A stretch of DNA of 60,000 bases from Adiantum capillus-veneris (GCA_014529385.2 CM043969.1:36765922-36825921); one strand, 5' to 3'; counted from the stretch's first letter, positions 43,175 through 55,257 are shown. The notes: a model not told the origin generated them from the sequence alone. Translations and numbers: made by a program.

Positions 43175-44665
43175 ATGGCTTTCTCTTATCCGGAATTTCA
43201 TGGAAGAAGTGGTGAAGATGCGGAAGACTTTCTGGAGCAAGTCGAGGTGGCATGCATAAGCAACAATATGTGTGATGAGGACAAGATTTTGAGGCTATTT
43301 GGATTGCTTTTGAAAGATGAGGCCCGTGTTTGGTTCATGGATTTGGAAGCTAAAGAAGCAGTGGCTTCTTCTTATGGTTTGAGTCTTGACAAGTTTATAG
43401 AAGCTTTTTTAGAGCGTTTCCAGGTTTTTGAAGATGCAAATGCAGTATGGAATGAGCTCAATGCTCTTAAGAAAGGTTCTTGTCAAGGTGTTGATGCCTA
43501 TGTACAAGTTTTTACAGATTTATGGACTCGTTGGTGTGTTTCTCTTAAGGATGAGACCCCCCCTTATTCATTGAAGAAAAGTTTTTTTGTTGATGGTTTG
43601 TCACCTTGGTTGCGGTTCGAGGTTGAGTTGAAGAGGCCCGAGTCTTTTGAAGATGCGGTATGCATTGCAAAGCACAAGGAATGGAAGTTTAAGCGTCTTG
43701 AGGAACATGGTATCAGTACAAGTATGCATGTGCAAGATAGATTTGACATGGAAGATGAAGTTAAGCATAAGCAGGTGAAAAGTAGCCTATCCTATGATGT
43801 TTCTCGTTTCTTCCCAAGGTCGATTGTGAAGCGTAAAGATGATTTGCAGGTTGACAGGTTTATGGAAGAGCCTAAAGAGGTGAGTAATGCTTTGGATACA
43901 GGATTGAAAAGTCTTGAAGAGGATGCATTGGCTACTTGTGTACCTTGTGATTCTGGGTGTGAGTGTGAGGTTGAAGTTATTGATGATGAGCACGTATCTT
44001 TGGATACTAGTTCCTTGGAAATTAGGGAAGAGGGCAAGGTTGAGAGCCATTTTGTGGATTTGTTGGATATGGAGCCTGTTTTGAAGCCATATTTTGATGT
44101 ATGTGCAGTGATTGAACCGATTTATGAGCATGATTGTGGTTTAGAGCAGGGATCTGTATTCTTGGAGACTGATGAACCCATGCTAGAAGCTATGGATAGT
44201 GGTGATAGCCATGATTATGATGTGGATAAAGTTATGTGTGATGATGAGTATGCTTATGATGATGAGAAGGGGTTTGGCATATATGAGTCCGATCTTAGCT
44301 ATGTGGATGCCTCTGCTAGGGATATGTGTGCTGCGGGGATACTTTTGTGCTTTGGATATCAACAACTCTACCTTCACACAATGCTTTTAGCTACTTGGGT
44401 GCATGATTTGCAGGTTGTTGCTATGGCTGGTGAAGCCAAGATGCCAGGTGATGAGTCACTTGAGTTGTCTATATCTGTTGGGTTGAATGTGGCATGCAAT
44501 ATTTATGCTTTTGGAACTCCAGGCAGGGCGGATGTGTTAGTTGAATATGCCTATGGTGCATTTCAGTTGATTGTTGACAAATGTAGGTGTGGTGTTATGA
44601 TGCTTCTTGTGAATCATGCAATATGCCTTTGGCCTTTTGATCCAGGTGGAATGAGCATCTACTAG
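43175..44665 (+). CDS. Gag-like ORF of element F with long acidic C-terminus
   Basis: The ATG at 43,175 lies in a good context (GCCATGGC). The 496-codon ORF is intact. Residues 1 to about 175 are a retrotrans_gag fold (SYPEFHGRSGEDAEDFLEQV, KDEARVWFMDLEAKEA, FIEAFLERFQVFED and LKKSFFVDGLSPWLRFEVEL). Residues ~190-400 are acidic and contain a Cys cluster (CVPCDSGCECEV) and many Asp/Glu/Tyr. The last ~100 residues are mildly hydrophobic with more Cys, ending LWPFDPGGMSIY. There is no CCHC knuckle or protease. The C-terminal 300 residues match nothing I recognise. It ends 36 bp before the polypurine tract. Confidence 0.8.
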   Translation: MAFSYPEFHGRSGEDAEDFLEQVEVACISNNMCDEDKILRLFGLLLKDEARVWFMDLEAKEAVASSYGLSLDKFIEAFLERFQVFEDANAVWNELNALKKGSCQGVDAYVQVFTDLWTRWCVSLKDETPPYSLKKSFFVDGLSPWLRFEVELKRPESFEDAVCIAKHKEWKFKRLEEHGISTSMHVQDRFDMEDEVKHKQVKSSLSYDVSRFFPRSIVKRKDDLQVDRFMEEPKEVSNALDTGLKSLEEDALATCVPCDSGCECEVEVIDDEHVSLDTSSLEIREEGKVESHFVDLLDMEPVLKPYFDVCAVIEPIYEHDCGLEQGSVFLETDEPMLEAMDSGDSHDYDVDKVMCDDEYAYDDEKGFGIYESDLSYVDASARDMCAAGILLCFGYQQLYLHTMLLATWVHDLQVVAMAGEAKMPGDESLELSISVGLNVACNIYAFGTPGRADVLVEYAYGAFQLIVDKCRCGVMMLLVNHAICLWPFDPGGMSIY

Positions 44666-44700
44666 TGCTGCTGCTGAGCATGAATGCTCTAGCAGGCTAG

Positions 44701-44715
44701 GAGGTGGGCAAATTA
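44701..44715 (+). promoter_or_regulatory. Polypurine tract of element F
   Basis: GAGGTGGGCAAATTA precedes the 3' LTR start TGTCAGG. Confidence 0.6.
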
Positions 44716-45864
44716 TGTCAGGAGTTTTTTGGAGCAATGGATTGCGCATATGTACATATACATGCATGGTGCATCAAATAAAGAATTGCCCATTTTTCAG
44801 AGCCAGGTGGTTACGTGGGGCCCACATGTGTACAGGTAGGACAACATGTACATAGTGTATCGATTTTCATCATCACCAGTACCAGTATGTTTTTTATACA
44901 ATAATGAGGAGTTTAGAGCGCGTAAAACTTCTCGAGGAAGCTATCCGCGGGCCGACGACATGAGGTAAGCAGGTGCGTCAAATGGCATCTAGTGGCGTCA
45001 GGAGGTCGAACGGGGTCAATACTTGCACGCGGATGAGTACGAACACAACATGGATGTTTTCTTGTGATAATTATGCAGAGAGGTCATCATGAAGACCATA
45101 TTTTGGGGCCACTTCACGTGGTGGCGGGATGCATTATTGAAAAAAGTCGAGTGCCAGGTGTGCGGATGATGCAAAAAGGTGATAACTATGCACTGCGAGG
45201 TCAGTTTTTGGCCTGTTCGGGGTCCGTTTGAGGTCATCTAAAAGGCCAAGGGTGCCCAACTAATAAAGCTAAGTGTGGGAACTGAAAAAACTGAGAAAAA
45301 GACCAGAAAAAACGTGGAGAAGAGAGGAGGAACAGCCGCAGGTGTGTTTTTTGGGTTTTTGGAGCCTGTTTTGGCCGTAAACTGCTTATCCGAGGTCGGA
45401 TTTGAGCACTTTGACATTGTAGACTGGGGTTTTGGGCCGTTCCGAACGCGATGGCGCTATCCATTTTGCCAAATTCCTCACTCTTTTCCTGCTATTTTTC
45501 TGTGTAAGTTTCTCCTATGAGCGAAGTTTCTGCTCTAGTTTGTGATTGTATCTGGCTTATTTTACCTATATTGTGTGAGCTATTTGCCCCATTGGTGTTG
45601 GCCCAAGCTCAATTGTATCTAAACATCAGAAATTCTCCTCTTTTGAGCTGAGTTTTTTGGGTGTGTGTGTGTGTGTGTGTGTGTCTGTGTGGAGTGGGCA
45701 AGTGGATAATCTCTCTCCTCTCACTCCATAGGTGTGTTTCCTGTCTCGGCCAGGTGTGTTGTGTAAGCCGAGTGGTGCCCCCTAGTGTGTGTGTGTGTGT
45801 ATCTTCCCAAGAGTGTGTATCGGGTTGTTATAGAGGCGCTGTGTGTGTTTTCATCCCACCCACA
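44716..45864 (+). repeat. 3' LTR of element F (1,149 bp)
   Basis: Same start TGTCAGGAG and end CCACCCACA as the 5' LTR. Differences are scattered single substitutions plus GT-repeat length changes. Confidence 0.9.
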
Positions 45865-47383
45865 ACGGGTATTGGTTGGGTGGACTCAGTCGATGGCTGT
45901 TCATTTGAAAATCGTCTTCTCTAAGATGAAGTTGGAGCAATATCTACTTCCAAAGGTTGATCTACTACCTTCGGACCATGAGATCGATAACGCAGGTCTT
46001 GAAGTTACTTTATGGGAAAGAAACCATTATTGCGTATGTGCTGGTCGTAGATTTTTAGTTTTTGAAAGATCTGATGCTAGCAATGCACACAAGGACACGT
46101 CATCCTATCGTCCATAATTTATCTACCAATGATGCAACAAATAAGGAAATCACTCTTGTTATAAGTACACACCACTAACTACATGACAATACATGACAAC
46201 CTCAAATTCTCCAGCCATGACCAATCCCCACACACCTTGGTCTAGAGGTGCACGGAGATCAGGACCATAGGGTAATAATCTCGTCTTTATTGGTCAATGA
46301 CTATATATTAGGGTTTTTGAAGTCTATGTGCGCTATTGAAGTTTGATTGTGTTATTTTACTTCGTTTGTCGGAGTTTGTTTGCGTTTTTGAATTACACAA
46401 GTCATTTCTGAAGACTTTTGCGTCTCTGAAGTTCGTTTGCGGTTTTTCTACTATTTGCCGCTAGCTCTAACAACCTCACATTCTCTAACCATGCCCGATC
46501 CCCGCACACCTCGGTCTAGAGGTGTATGGACATCAAGACCACAGGGTAATAATCTCGTCTTTATTGGTCATTGACTATATAGTAGGGTCTTTAAAGTCTG
46601 TGTGCGTTGTTGAAGTTCGATTGTGTTATTTTATTTTGTTTGTCAAAGTCTGTTTGCGTTTTTGAAGTACACAAGTCATTTCCAAAGACTTTTGCGTTTC
46701 TGAAATCCGTTTGTAGTTTTTCGACTATTTGCTGAACCTCACATTCTCTAGCCATGCCCGATCCCCATACACCTCGGTATAGAGGTGCACGGAGATCAGG
46801 ACCACAAGGTAATAATCTCGTCTTTATTGGTCAATGACTATATATTAGGGTTTTTGAAGTTTGTTTGCACTGTTGAAGTCCATTGTGTTATTTTACTTTG
46901 TTTGTCAAAGTCCGTTTGCATTTTTGAAATACATAAATCAATTTTGAAGACTTTTGTGTTTTTGAAGTCTGTTTGAGATTTTTCTATTGTTTTGTCGCTA
47001 GCTCTAACAACCTCACATTCTCTAGCCATGTCCGATCCCCGCACATCTCGGTCTAGAGGTGCACGGAGATCAAGACCACATAGTAATAATCTCGTCTTTA
47101 TTGTCAATGACTATATATTAGGATTTTTTAAGTCTATGTGCGCTATTGAAGTCTTATTGCATTATTTTACTTTGTTTGTTGAAGTCTGTTTGCGTTTCTG
47201 CAGCAAACAAGTCACTTCTTAAGACTGGCGCATTTCTATAGTCCGTTTGCGATTTTTCTACCATTTGCTGCTAGCTTAAACAACCTCATATTTTCTACCC
47301 ATGCCCGATCTCCGCACACCTCGGTCTAGAGGTGCATGAAGATCAGGACCACCAGGTAATAATCTCATCTTTATTGGTCAATG
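45865..47383. repeat. Unit B resumed and ~272 bp satellite array, block B
   Basis: 45,865-46,190 repeats 39,015-39,340 (GGTATTGGTTGGGTGGACTC and onward). Satellite monomers start at about 46,216, 46,490, 46,755, 47,028 and 47,300. The spacing of 265-274 bp is regular. Confidence 0.88.
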
Positions 47384-47526
47384 AGAGGAGACTTGGCTAT
47401 CACTCCAACATCCTCTCGTGAGCGAAGTAGAGAACGACCTGGCTATCACCCAACATCTTCTTGTGAGCTAAGTAGAGGAAACTTGGACAACCTGGATATC
47501 ACCCCGACATCCCCCCTTTCCCTCTC

Positions 47527-47557
<31 letters not shown>
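47384..47557. repeat. ~50 bp tandem repeat and (TC)n(AC)n microsatellite
   Basis: About two and a half copies of a unit with CTGGCTATCACCC, AACATCTTCT and TGAGC-AAGTAGAG (47,391-47,510) are followed by TC and AC tracts (47,520-47,557). Confidence 0.75.
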
Positions 47558-47558
<1 letters not shown>

Positions 47559-47779
47559 TTTTTTTTTGTAAATCTTGTTTAATTGAATTTACATGTGGGA
47601 AACCTCAAAGTGAGGAAAACCCATAGAAAGAAAGGGATACAAAAAGCAGAGCACAATGAGGCTTCGAAGGCTAGAAACAGACAAATTAAATCCTATAAGT
47701 ATCGAGAGTGATGTCTCTTGTGTCATAAGCGAAATGCAACGCTTGATTGAGAGATAATTTGAAATAGGGAAAGGGGTGT

Positions 47780-48747
47780 ACATAAGTGCCTTGGAGCATT
47801 AAGGAGTTCCTATGGTGCCAGATGACCCACAAAGTCCAAAATCTGGCCTAGGTAAAGAACATCGCAAACTAAGATTGCGGTGACTGGAGCACCCCAAAAA
47901 GCCAAAAGTATCTATGAAAAAAGCCGAAAGGAAATGCAGTCAAAGAGCAGTCAACACTTGCCGAATGAAGGCTCTGGAGTGGTGACAACTCCATAGTAAG
48001 TGTGGGACGATCTCCTCAGCTTCAAGGCATCTTAAGCAGCGGGAAGGCGCAATATGCCGTTCATGCAACACACTGTCAACAAGTAGAGCTCCCACCAAGC
48101 AGCGCCATAAGAAAACATATTCCTTCAAAGGTAGATGATTCTGCCAAATTGTGTGTTTCCACCACAAGGATGATTCAAAAAGCAACCACAATTGATTACC
48201 ATGATGCACAATCCATACATCAGACTGAAGGATGGCATAGACGTTGCCAATTGAAATGTAGTCCAATTTGTTAGGAGCCAGATTCCAATCGGAGAAGCGA
48301 GAGTCCACATCCAAAGAAGGAATGGGTGAGTGATCAGCAATCATCCTTTGAATTTTGGCCAGAGAGGAGAATAGTGAGGACCCAACCGAAAGTGGGACAC
48401 CGCATCAACAAACGAAAGAACGTTACCCGAGTCATCAACCACATGATGCACCTAACAAGTTCCTTTTTGTGAAAGAAAATATGGTTGATGAGGAGACAGT
48501 TGAACCAAAGTTGAAGCGAAGGCCCTGCTCTAATGCAGACTCTCCAAACAAAGGGAGTTACCCACAGAGGATTGTCCACCATACCATGCCAAATGCAAAG
48601 TGACAACCTTCCAGTCAATGATGAGAGAAGAAGTAAAGGGACAACCAGGAATGTGTCCTTCAAGATTCCCAAAAACAACATCCCAATAAGTCGGTTTCCA
48701 ATGACCAAAAGATGGGGTGACATGTGCATACACAGAACTGTGACCAT
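47780..48747 (-). pseudogene. LINE G ORF2 C-terminus with zf-RVT domain
   Basis: The segment 48,344-47,940 reads SSLWWKHTIWQNHLPLKEYV, FLWRCLVGALLVDSVLHERH and CLRCLEAEEIVPHLLWSCHH. This is the reverse-transcriptase zinc-binding domain with its C-x2-C and H...C ligands. Further down, around 47,850-47,800, WTLWVIWHHRNS is the usual LINE ending. The stretch 48,747-48,345 links to RT in other frames. Confidence 0.85.
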
Positions 48748-48899
48748 GAGAGCCTAGGGTTGCTGCTGCTCCACCAAATTTGGCAACAACCAAGCTTTTC
48801 GAGCCAAAACATGATGCTGCAAGTCCAAAATATTCAACCCTCCAAGCTACTTGGGAGAACGCAGCTTTTGTCCATAGATAAAAGCCGAAGACCCTTCGT

Positions 48900-50299
48900 G
48901 CTAGACAAGGTCTGCCAAAAATGCTTTAAAATATTGGACATGAGGGACTACAAGCGCAACCAAGACCAGGGTAGCAAAGGCAAGTAAAGCTATACATAAG
49001 CCACAAGGATGCATTGGACAATCCTGAGATGCACATGTAGTGGCCACATGGACAATTTCCAATAAATTAACTTGGAATGCAGACGTTGGAGCACCCAATC
49101 CAGTTTTTGCATAGCCGATACATTCCAACCCAGCGGATAGCCCAAATGGTGAACCACAACATGCGGAGGAACAATCTCCCCAGGCCACAATATCTCATGC
49201 CAGTCACACTCTTTCAGAGGCAATAACTTGGATTTATGAAAGTTAACTTTGAGATATGCTGCTAATCCAAACAGGTGAAGAGTATGCATAATTTGTTGTA
49301 CATCATCGTAGTGATTGTGGGGCATAAACAAAGAGTCATCCTCATAGGCCTGAGCAGCAAACTACCATCCAGAAGGTAATGTCAGGCCATATAATCTACC
49401 ACTAGAAGTCAAGTAGTCCAAATACAGAAACAAGGGGTGAGTAGCAATCACATTAATCAAAGCATTAAGAGGGCATCCCTGCCTTACCGATCATCCCAAA
49501 GGCCAAGATTCTGTGAGAGACCCATTCAACAAGCTTGCAGAAGTGTTGTGTGCATACAAGAAAAGTAGGACACGGGATAGCCTAGGCCCAAATCCCAAGT
49601 ATTGCATGGAATCCGCAATGTAATCCCAAAGAACAATATCAAATTCCTTTTCAATGTCAACCTCCATAACCAAGACATCTTGACGAGTATATTTTGCATA
49701 TTCCATACCAATGATGACATTTGCGAGGTTGTCAGTAATTTGACGTCGTGGAATGAAGCCGCATTAAAATTGATGCAAGCCTTCATGCAGCAAGCACTTG
49801 AGTCGGTTAACAAGCATTTTTTCCATTAATTTATATACCACAGGCGTGAGTGTAAATAGGAAGTCAATGAGAGAATTCTTCACACAATGCATGCTTAGGT
49901 ATCAACTTGAGCGACCCTTCTTTCTAGAAGGAGGGAAATTCCTGTTGTTTCCAAGTTGTATTCATCGTGAACAACATAGGCAACTTCAAAGGATCCCAGA
50001 AAGACAAGAAAAATTCCACAGAGAGACCATCCCAGCCAGGACCTCTCCAACGACCCAAATCAAGCAAGCTGGCATACAATTCTGACTCAGTGAAAGCAAC
50101 TTCCAAGTCTTGAGCCTGCTGCATCGAAATAATGGGAGAAATATGCGATGTGACGTGCTTGACGAGCTTCTCTCGTGGGAGAAGAAGGGGCCTCAAAAAT
50201 CTTGTGTAGGGCTAGTGCAAGCTCACGTAAAGTGGAGGTCCACTCCCCTGACGGTAATTTAACTCTCCGTATGGCTTGAGATTGCCTAGAGTGATGCAA
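48900..50299 (-). pseudogene. LINE G reverse transcriptase
   Basis: RT for target-primed reverse transcription. 50,196-49,924 holds the entry motif (DLGRWRGPGWDGLSVEFFLS). 49,706-49,491 has VMEVDIEKEFDIVLWDYI (the D-x-x-K-x-F-D motif with Ala replaced by Glu) and YLGFGPRLSRV. The catalytic box is Y-E-D-D at 49,346-49,335 instead of Y-A-D-D, with both Asp retained. The thumb follows at 49,331-48,990 (GLAAYLKVNFHKSKLL and LGYPLGWNVSAMQ). Frames change between the segments. Confidence 0.85.
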
Positions 50300-50569
50300 A
50301 TGCTAAAAGGATTTTTTAGAAGTACATCCTTCATCTGCAAAAGCCTGTTTGACAAGCTCGTGTTTGTCATTTGGCCAATTTCCTCTCATCATTGCGGTGT
50401 AACATAGTGCGAGCAAAAAGCAACTCAGTCATTTGAGCGTCAGTAAGAGAGGAATGATTAGCCAAGTGCATTAAGCATCCTTTGCCTGATTAACCTATTC
50501 CCTTCATTGTGATAAATAATCCCTTCCATAATCTTGGATAGCACATTGAACACACATAACAAAGCAAAA

Positions 50570-51325
50570 CTAGGCTATGTTCATATCAACATACATCTGA
50601 GAGATCGAAGGTTGGATGATACCCACAATCATAGCGCGGAAAAGCTCATGCTTGAGATAAGCATTATTTACATGCAAAAGTCTCTTCTTGGGTAGGCAGT
50701 TATTGACATCAAAAGATCCAAAGATAAGTTTCAAGCATACGGAAAAATGATCCGAGAGACACATAGCATAATCAATTCTCATCTCACATACAAAGTCATC
50801 GTACTGTTGCATGTGAAAAAGATACCAGCGGTCCAGCCGAGCGTGATACATAGATTGAGCATTATGTTGAAAAGTGAATCCTAAATCCGTTGCATGCAAA
50901 AAGGGCCAGAAATCAAGCCCATTACGTGTCAACATAAACTGATCCCATGATTGCCGTTCCATATGAAGCATGTGAGTATTCCCAGTAGTATTGTCTGCAA
51001 TGTTGGGTGTATTATTAAAATCCCCACAGAGGAATGAATTGGAACACCAAAAATAAGAGGAGATAGCATTCCACAACCGTGCCCTATCTGCAGAAGCTGT
51101 GTATGCATATAATCCTCCAAATTTGAAAACTTTCCCATTAACAATACATTGAATGACCATCCATCTCCCAGCTGGGTCATTGAAGAAAAAGGTCGGGAGG
51201 AGTTCATGTCGAACAAGTATAAGCACTCCAGAATAGCTAGCTGAACCTGCATAAGCTATCCAGTAGCCCACAAAAGAAGAAGTTTGTCTTGCAAATTGAT
51301 GTTCATTATGCTCTTGAAGAACCAC
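50570..51325 (-). pseudogene. LINE G AP-type endonuclease
   Basis: The endonuclease nicks target DNA. The 251-codon open segment has the APE signature residues in order: Glu in VLQEHNEHQ, SYSGVLILVRHELLP, GDFNNTP, HARLDRWYL and the final SDHFSVCLKL. Lengths between motifs are normal. The N-terminal few residues before VLQE are missing or in another frame, and 50,570 ends in a stop before the RT region, so ORF2 is split. On its own this domain looks intact. Confidence 0.88.
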
Positions 51326-52626
51326 GATGTCCGCTTTACATGTATGTACATAGTGCTAGGTAAGCCACCACTTGTCATGATTGCATAACCCACGCACATT
51401 ATAGGAGATGCAATTGAAAGAACTATGCATTCTATATGGTATATACAGTGGGCGGAGAAACGGCAAAAAAGGGGGGAAAACTCAAGTACGAGTGCCCATC
51501 GACACATCCTCCCCAGCTGTATAAAGGCACCTTGCAATGAAGAGGCTTCTCCTGTAACAACTTCCTTGTAAGAGCGAACAACCTCGTCCCAAGCTTCAGC
51601 CAAAGAGGTGTTGTCATTACAAGGGATTTTTTTCTGAGCAACATTCTTCAAAGGGAGCACATAATTGCAAGAAGATGCCGGAATACGGGCTGTAAAGGCT
51701 TTAGCGGGTTTCTTGGGCACTATCCAAGTTTGAGAGGTTGAAAGTTGTTCTTTTCCTTTCTCTTTAGTATTTGGAGAAGCAGAAAGTGTAGATGGTTGTA
51801 ATTGCTTTCCTTTGCCTTTATGCACTCCAGTTGTTGCGGGAGGGGTTGAAGCGCCTTTGGTTAGAACCTTTGTAGAAGATTTCAGGGGTGAGTGAGGTTG
51901 AGGGGTAGGGACAGCTAAAGGAGGTGGTTGCAGGTTTGGTTCCGACTATTTGAACTGCATATAACCAAATTTACCACAACGGAAGCAAGAATTTGCAAAT
52001 TTGCCCCATTTAAGTTTAAATGGATGCTTTCCAACCACTGCATCTCCAGAATCGATCAAAATACCTGCTGGTGTGGGGATATTTGTGTCCCACAGAATAC
52101 AAAAACGATTTGTGTTTGCATCCAGCTTAGGAGGGAAAATCACTTTGCCCAACTGGGCAGCGAGCAAGGGAAGAAAGTGATGCCAAGTGCGAGGAAAGTC
52201 GACCACCTCAACCCAGACAACGGGACACTTGTGATGAATGAGGCTCTAATAGTCCTTGGTGAGAGCCCATGGCAGTACATGAGTCATCTGCATATTGAAG
52301 AAAAGAGGAGACATTTCAAGCAACGCATCCCGAGCATCCATGTCGGCCGGTAAGACTTCATAGAAGCCTCGTGTGCCAAAGTAAACCCCTCATAAGGCTT
52401 GCCGTTTGAGTAGGAAATCAACCCATTGGCCTACATCCTGAGTCGTAGGCATTCTACCCCAAAAAAAAAAAATCACCATGTTAAGAGCATATTGAGCAAT
52501 AGGATCCGTAAGCTCCTGTATAGGAATGCGCACTTCCATGACGGGAGAGGATCCTTTTGAGGCTTGCCGTGCATCCTCATGCAAGCATTTTTTGATAAGG
52601 CTTAAAGCATCCATATCTGATTCCAT
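51256..52626 (-). pseudogene. LINE G ORF1 (DUF4283-like, CCHC)
   Basis: It starts MESDMDALSLIKKC at 52,626 and is open to 52,390. A DUF4283-like part is seen (IAQYALNMVIFFFWGRMPTT). The segment 52,206-51,946 has FPRTWHHFLPLLAAQLGKVI, LIDSGDAVVGKHPFKLKWG and a CCHC-like knuckle CFRCGKFGYMQFK with its His and last Cys lost. After a stop the Ser/Thr/Pro/Lys-rich tail runs to about 51,400. Nucleic-acid binding is the family role. It is broken by stops and frame changes. Confidence 0.75.
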
Positions 52627-52649
52627 GGCTTTTCAGCGCTTGTATACAC

Positions 52650-54187
52650 ACTGATCAATCGATGTGAAGCTCACACACACACATACACACACTCTTTTTT
52701 TGGGGTTTTAGATATTTGACTGCTATTGACACAGAAACACACACAAGTTGGTTGTACAGGAACCCTGCTCCTTGAAAACTTTAACCAAATTGAAAACCTG
52801 ACAATTTTTACAGAACCTGCGTAGGAAGCTGATTGCCAAGGCAGGGCCTAAACGTGAGATTACGCAGAGTTGAGTGAGGCCAAGGGCACTCAGAACTGTC
52901 TTGCGCAAGAGCAGGACTGCTCGCATTAGTGGGCGCAGAGCAGACCTGAGGGGTCGCACAGCAAAACAGGTACATCACATCGCTAAGAACGCACCACCCA
53001 CACACACACACACACACACACACGATCCATAAGAAGAGAAATTATAACCTCGCAAGAGAATTTCCAAGAGACCTCAAAGATTTGACCTTAGTTTAGCACT
53101 CTAGACCTTCTACAATAGATAAAAAGGGGATACACAATGTACCACACTAAGGCAAGAAAAAGGGTACTTCAGTTTCCTTTTCTTATTGACACGCATAAAT
53201 CCATAAGAAGAGAGTTTTAACATTATGCAAATGGTCCATAGAGACCTCAAAGACTTATGTAACAAGTCAACCTATAAACTTGATGCTCCACACAACATTT
53301 AGACAACCAATCTACCACACTTAAATGCTTGAAATGCATGCCAATTCTCTCTGCTTGTTCAACGCATTGCAAACACAATCCCAAGAGTCTTAATCTAAAG
53401 GCATGGACTGAACTTTAAAGGGACCTTAGATACCAATCTAAACACTTACACAATATAAAAGTCTCCAATTTTTTAATCTTATTCACCCATACATAGTTTC
53501 TAGATCTCGCTCTCGCTCTGGCTATCTTGCTTCACCTATAAAAAATTAGTGCAATAGACATGACAAGCTAGAGGACTGGAAGAAATTGGGATAATCAAAT
53601 ACCACACTTGGGTCATAGAAAGGTTATTGGAGATTTCTCTTCTTATTCACACTCTGACACACACCCATAATGAGAAATTCCAAATTTGAAGGAAGAACAC
53701 CAAAAGACCTCAAAAATTTATTCAATGAGCCTTGAACTCAAGACATGATACCCCTATAGGGAAATTGGGATAATCAAATACCACATTCTTAGAACACGAG
53801 ACTTTAGACTCCAAAGGGATCTAGGGGTATCCATCTACCACTCGAAACCTGATACTCAAGAGGAAATTAGGGTAACTACTCTATTACTCTTGGAATGATG
53901 CACCAAAGATGAGATACTCGAGAAAGAAATTTACACTTGATAACCTATAAGAAAATGTAGTAAGTCATTTACAATGCTTAGGTTAATTCCATCTCTTTTT
54001 TTTTGGGCCATACTCACAATCGTGAGTGATAAGAGTTGTATTATCATAGGAAAGAATGTTTATTAAGCCTCAACCATAATTTGTGCCTTGAGGAGCCAAA
54101 AAGATATAAAATGGTGCAAGCATATGCCTTTTCTAAGCCACTACTACATAGCCGATTCAAGTTTTGATTCGTCTATTCCCATCATCT

Positions 54188-54231
<44 letters not shown>

Positions 54232-54736
54232 TATTGGTTCCTCCTTTTCAAAAGCAATAGGATTTGCCAACTATGCACAGAGGAGGTGGAGAGTGAGGAG
54301 CAGTCATCATATAGATATAAAGGCACCATGAACATATCAAGAAGGCCCTAATGAGCTTACCAACCGAGGCCATGACATATAATGAAGTCTAGAGATGAAT
54401 GCAAGGCTGGTTGCATTCTACATGAGATACACAAATTTAAGAATACTCTCATGGAGATTCCACAATGGTTTTAGAGGGTGTAGGGAGACATTCACAACTC
54501 ATAGGGTTTTTTCTCATGACTATAAACCCAACACCTCTTAATATATATGGAGGGGATCATACCTTAGAGTAGGCTTAATTGAGCACATCCTAGAGACAAC
54601 CACATGCTTTAGGATAAAGAAATATATTTACTACACTGCAAGTAGTCAAAGAGAACCAATATAGCTGCACCACAAGTAGATCAAAATAACAAAATAGCTA
54701 CATCTAGAGCCCCAAAACCAAGCACTCTACCCTAGA

Positions 54737-54819
<83 letters not shown>

Positions 54820-54882
54820 GGTGGGTGGTAGGAAAAATATTTAGTGCAAGAGGTGCCACATGGAAAAAATACTAACTTTGGC

Positions 54883-54935
<53 letters not shown>

Positions 54936-55202
54936 TGCGCGCGCGCGCACGCACAGACAGCCAATGGCCACACTTGGCTAACCTTAGAAACTTGGATTTC
55001 ACTATAGTACATACCCAGATTGGTGCAATGGCATCCTTTGCAAATACTATGTGCTCAAACATCTAGGATGCACCAAGAGTCTAACTCGGAGTTTGACCTC
55101 GAAGACCTCAAATCTATCAATGGCCCATGTCGTTCAATAATTGCAGATAGTTGATCCCCCTTGGTAAGAAAGGTGTCAATTAGTCATGTGGGACTCTTTG
55201 AG

Positions 55203-55257
<55 letters not shown>

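Larger units (their letters stand above)
40946..45864 (+). mobile_element. Gag-only non-autonomous LTR retrotransposon F
   Basis: It has a 5' LTR (40,946-42,089), primer site TTGGTGCCCCC (42,095-42,105), short ORF (42,856-43,073), gag ORF (43,175-44,665), polypurine tract (44,701-44,715) and 3' LTR (44,716-45,864). The LTRs are near-identical by eye, indicating a young insertion. The internal region is only 2.6 kb and contains no protease, RT, RNase H or integrase. It is flanked by the direct repeat (A)ACGG and interrupts a duplicated segment whose uninterrupted paralogue is at 39,000-39,030. It would need enzymes from a partner such as a Tat-type element (inference). Confidence 0.9.
33701..47383 (-). 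mobile_element. CACTA (En/Spm-type) DNA transposon E, remnant
   Basis: The left end is CACTACAACA at 33,701, the hallmark CACTA terminus, followed by repeated subterminal motifs. Inside are a TNPA-like ORF and a long TNP2 transposase pseudogene, both on the minus strand, as expected when 33,701 is the 3' end. The TNP2 5' exon and a satellite array to its right are duplicated (38,584-40,514 and 40,515-47,383). Element F sits inside the second copy. No opposite TIR (TGTTGTAGTG) was found, so the right limit is provisional and may be anywhere from about 39.3 kb onward. Confidence 0.75.
47558..52640 (-). mobile_element. L1-type LINE G, full-length-like but mutated
   Basis: The minus-strand order is ORF1 (52,626-51,256, nucleic-acid-binding with CCHC), AP endonuclease (51,325-50,570), RT (50,196-48,990) and a zf-RVT domain (48,344-47,940), then a short 3' UTR. 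The plus strand shows a T-run at 47,559-47,568, i.e. a short poly(A) tail for the minus-strand element. The LTRs are absent. Several stops and frameshifts interrupt RT. The zf-RVT tail is typical of plant L1 lines. Target duplications were not identified, partly because the 3' flank is a microsatellite. Confidence 0.88.
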
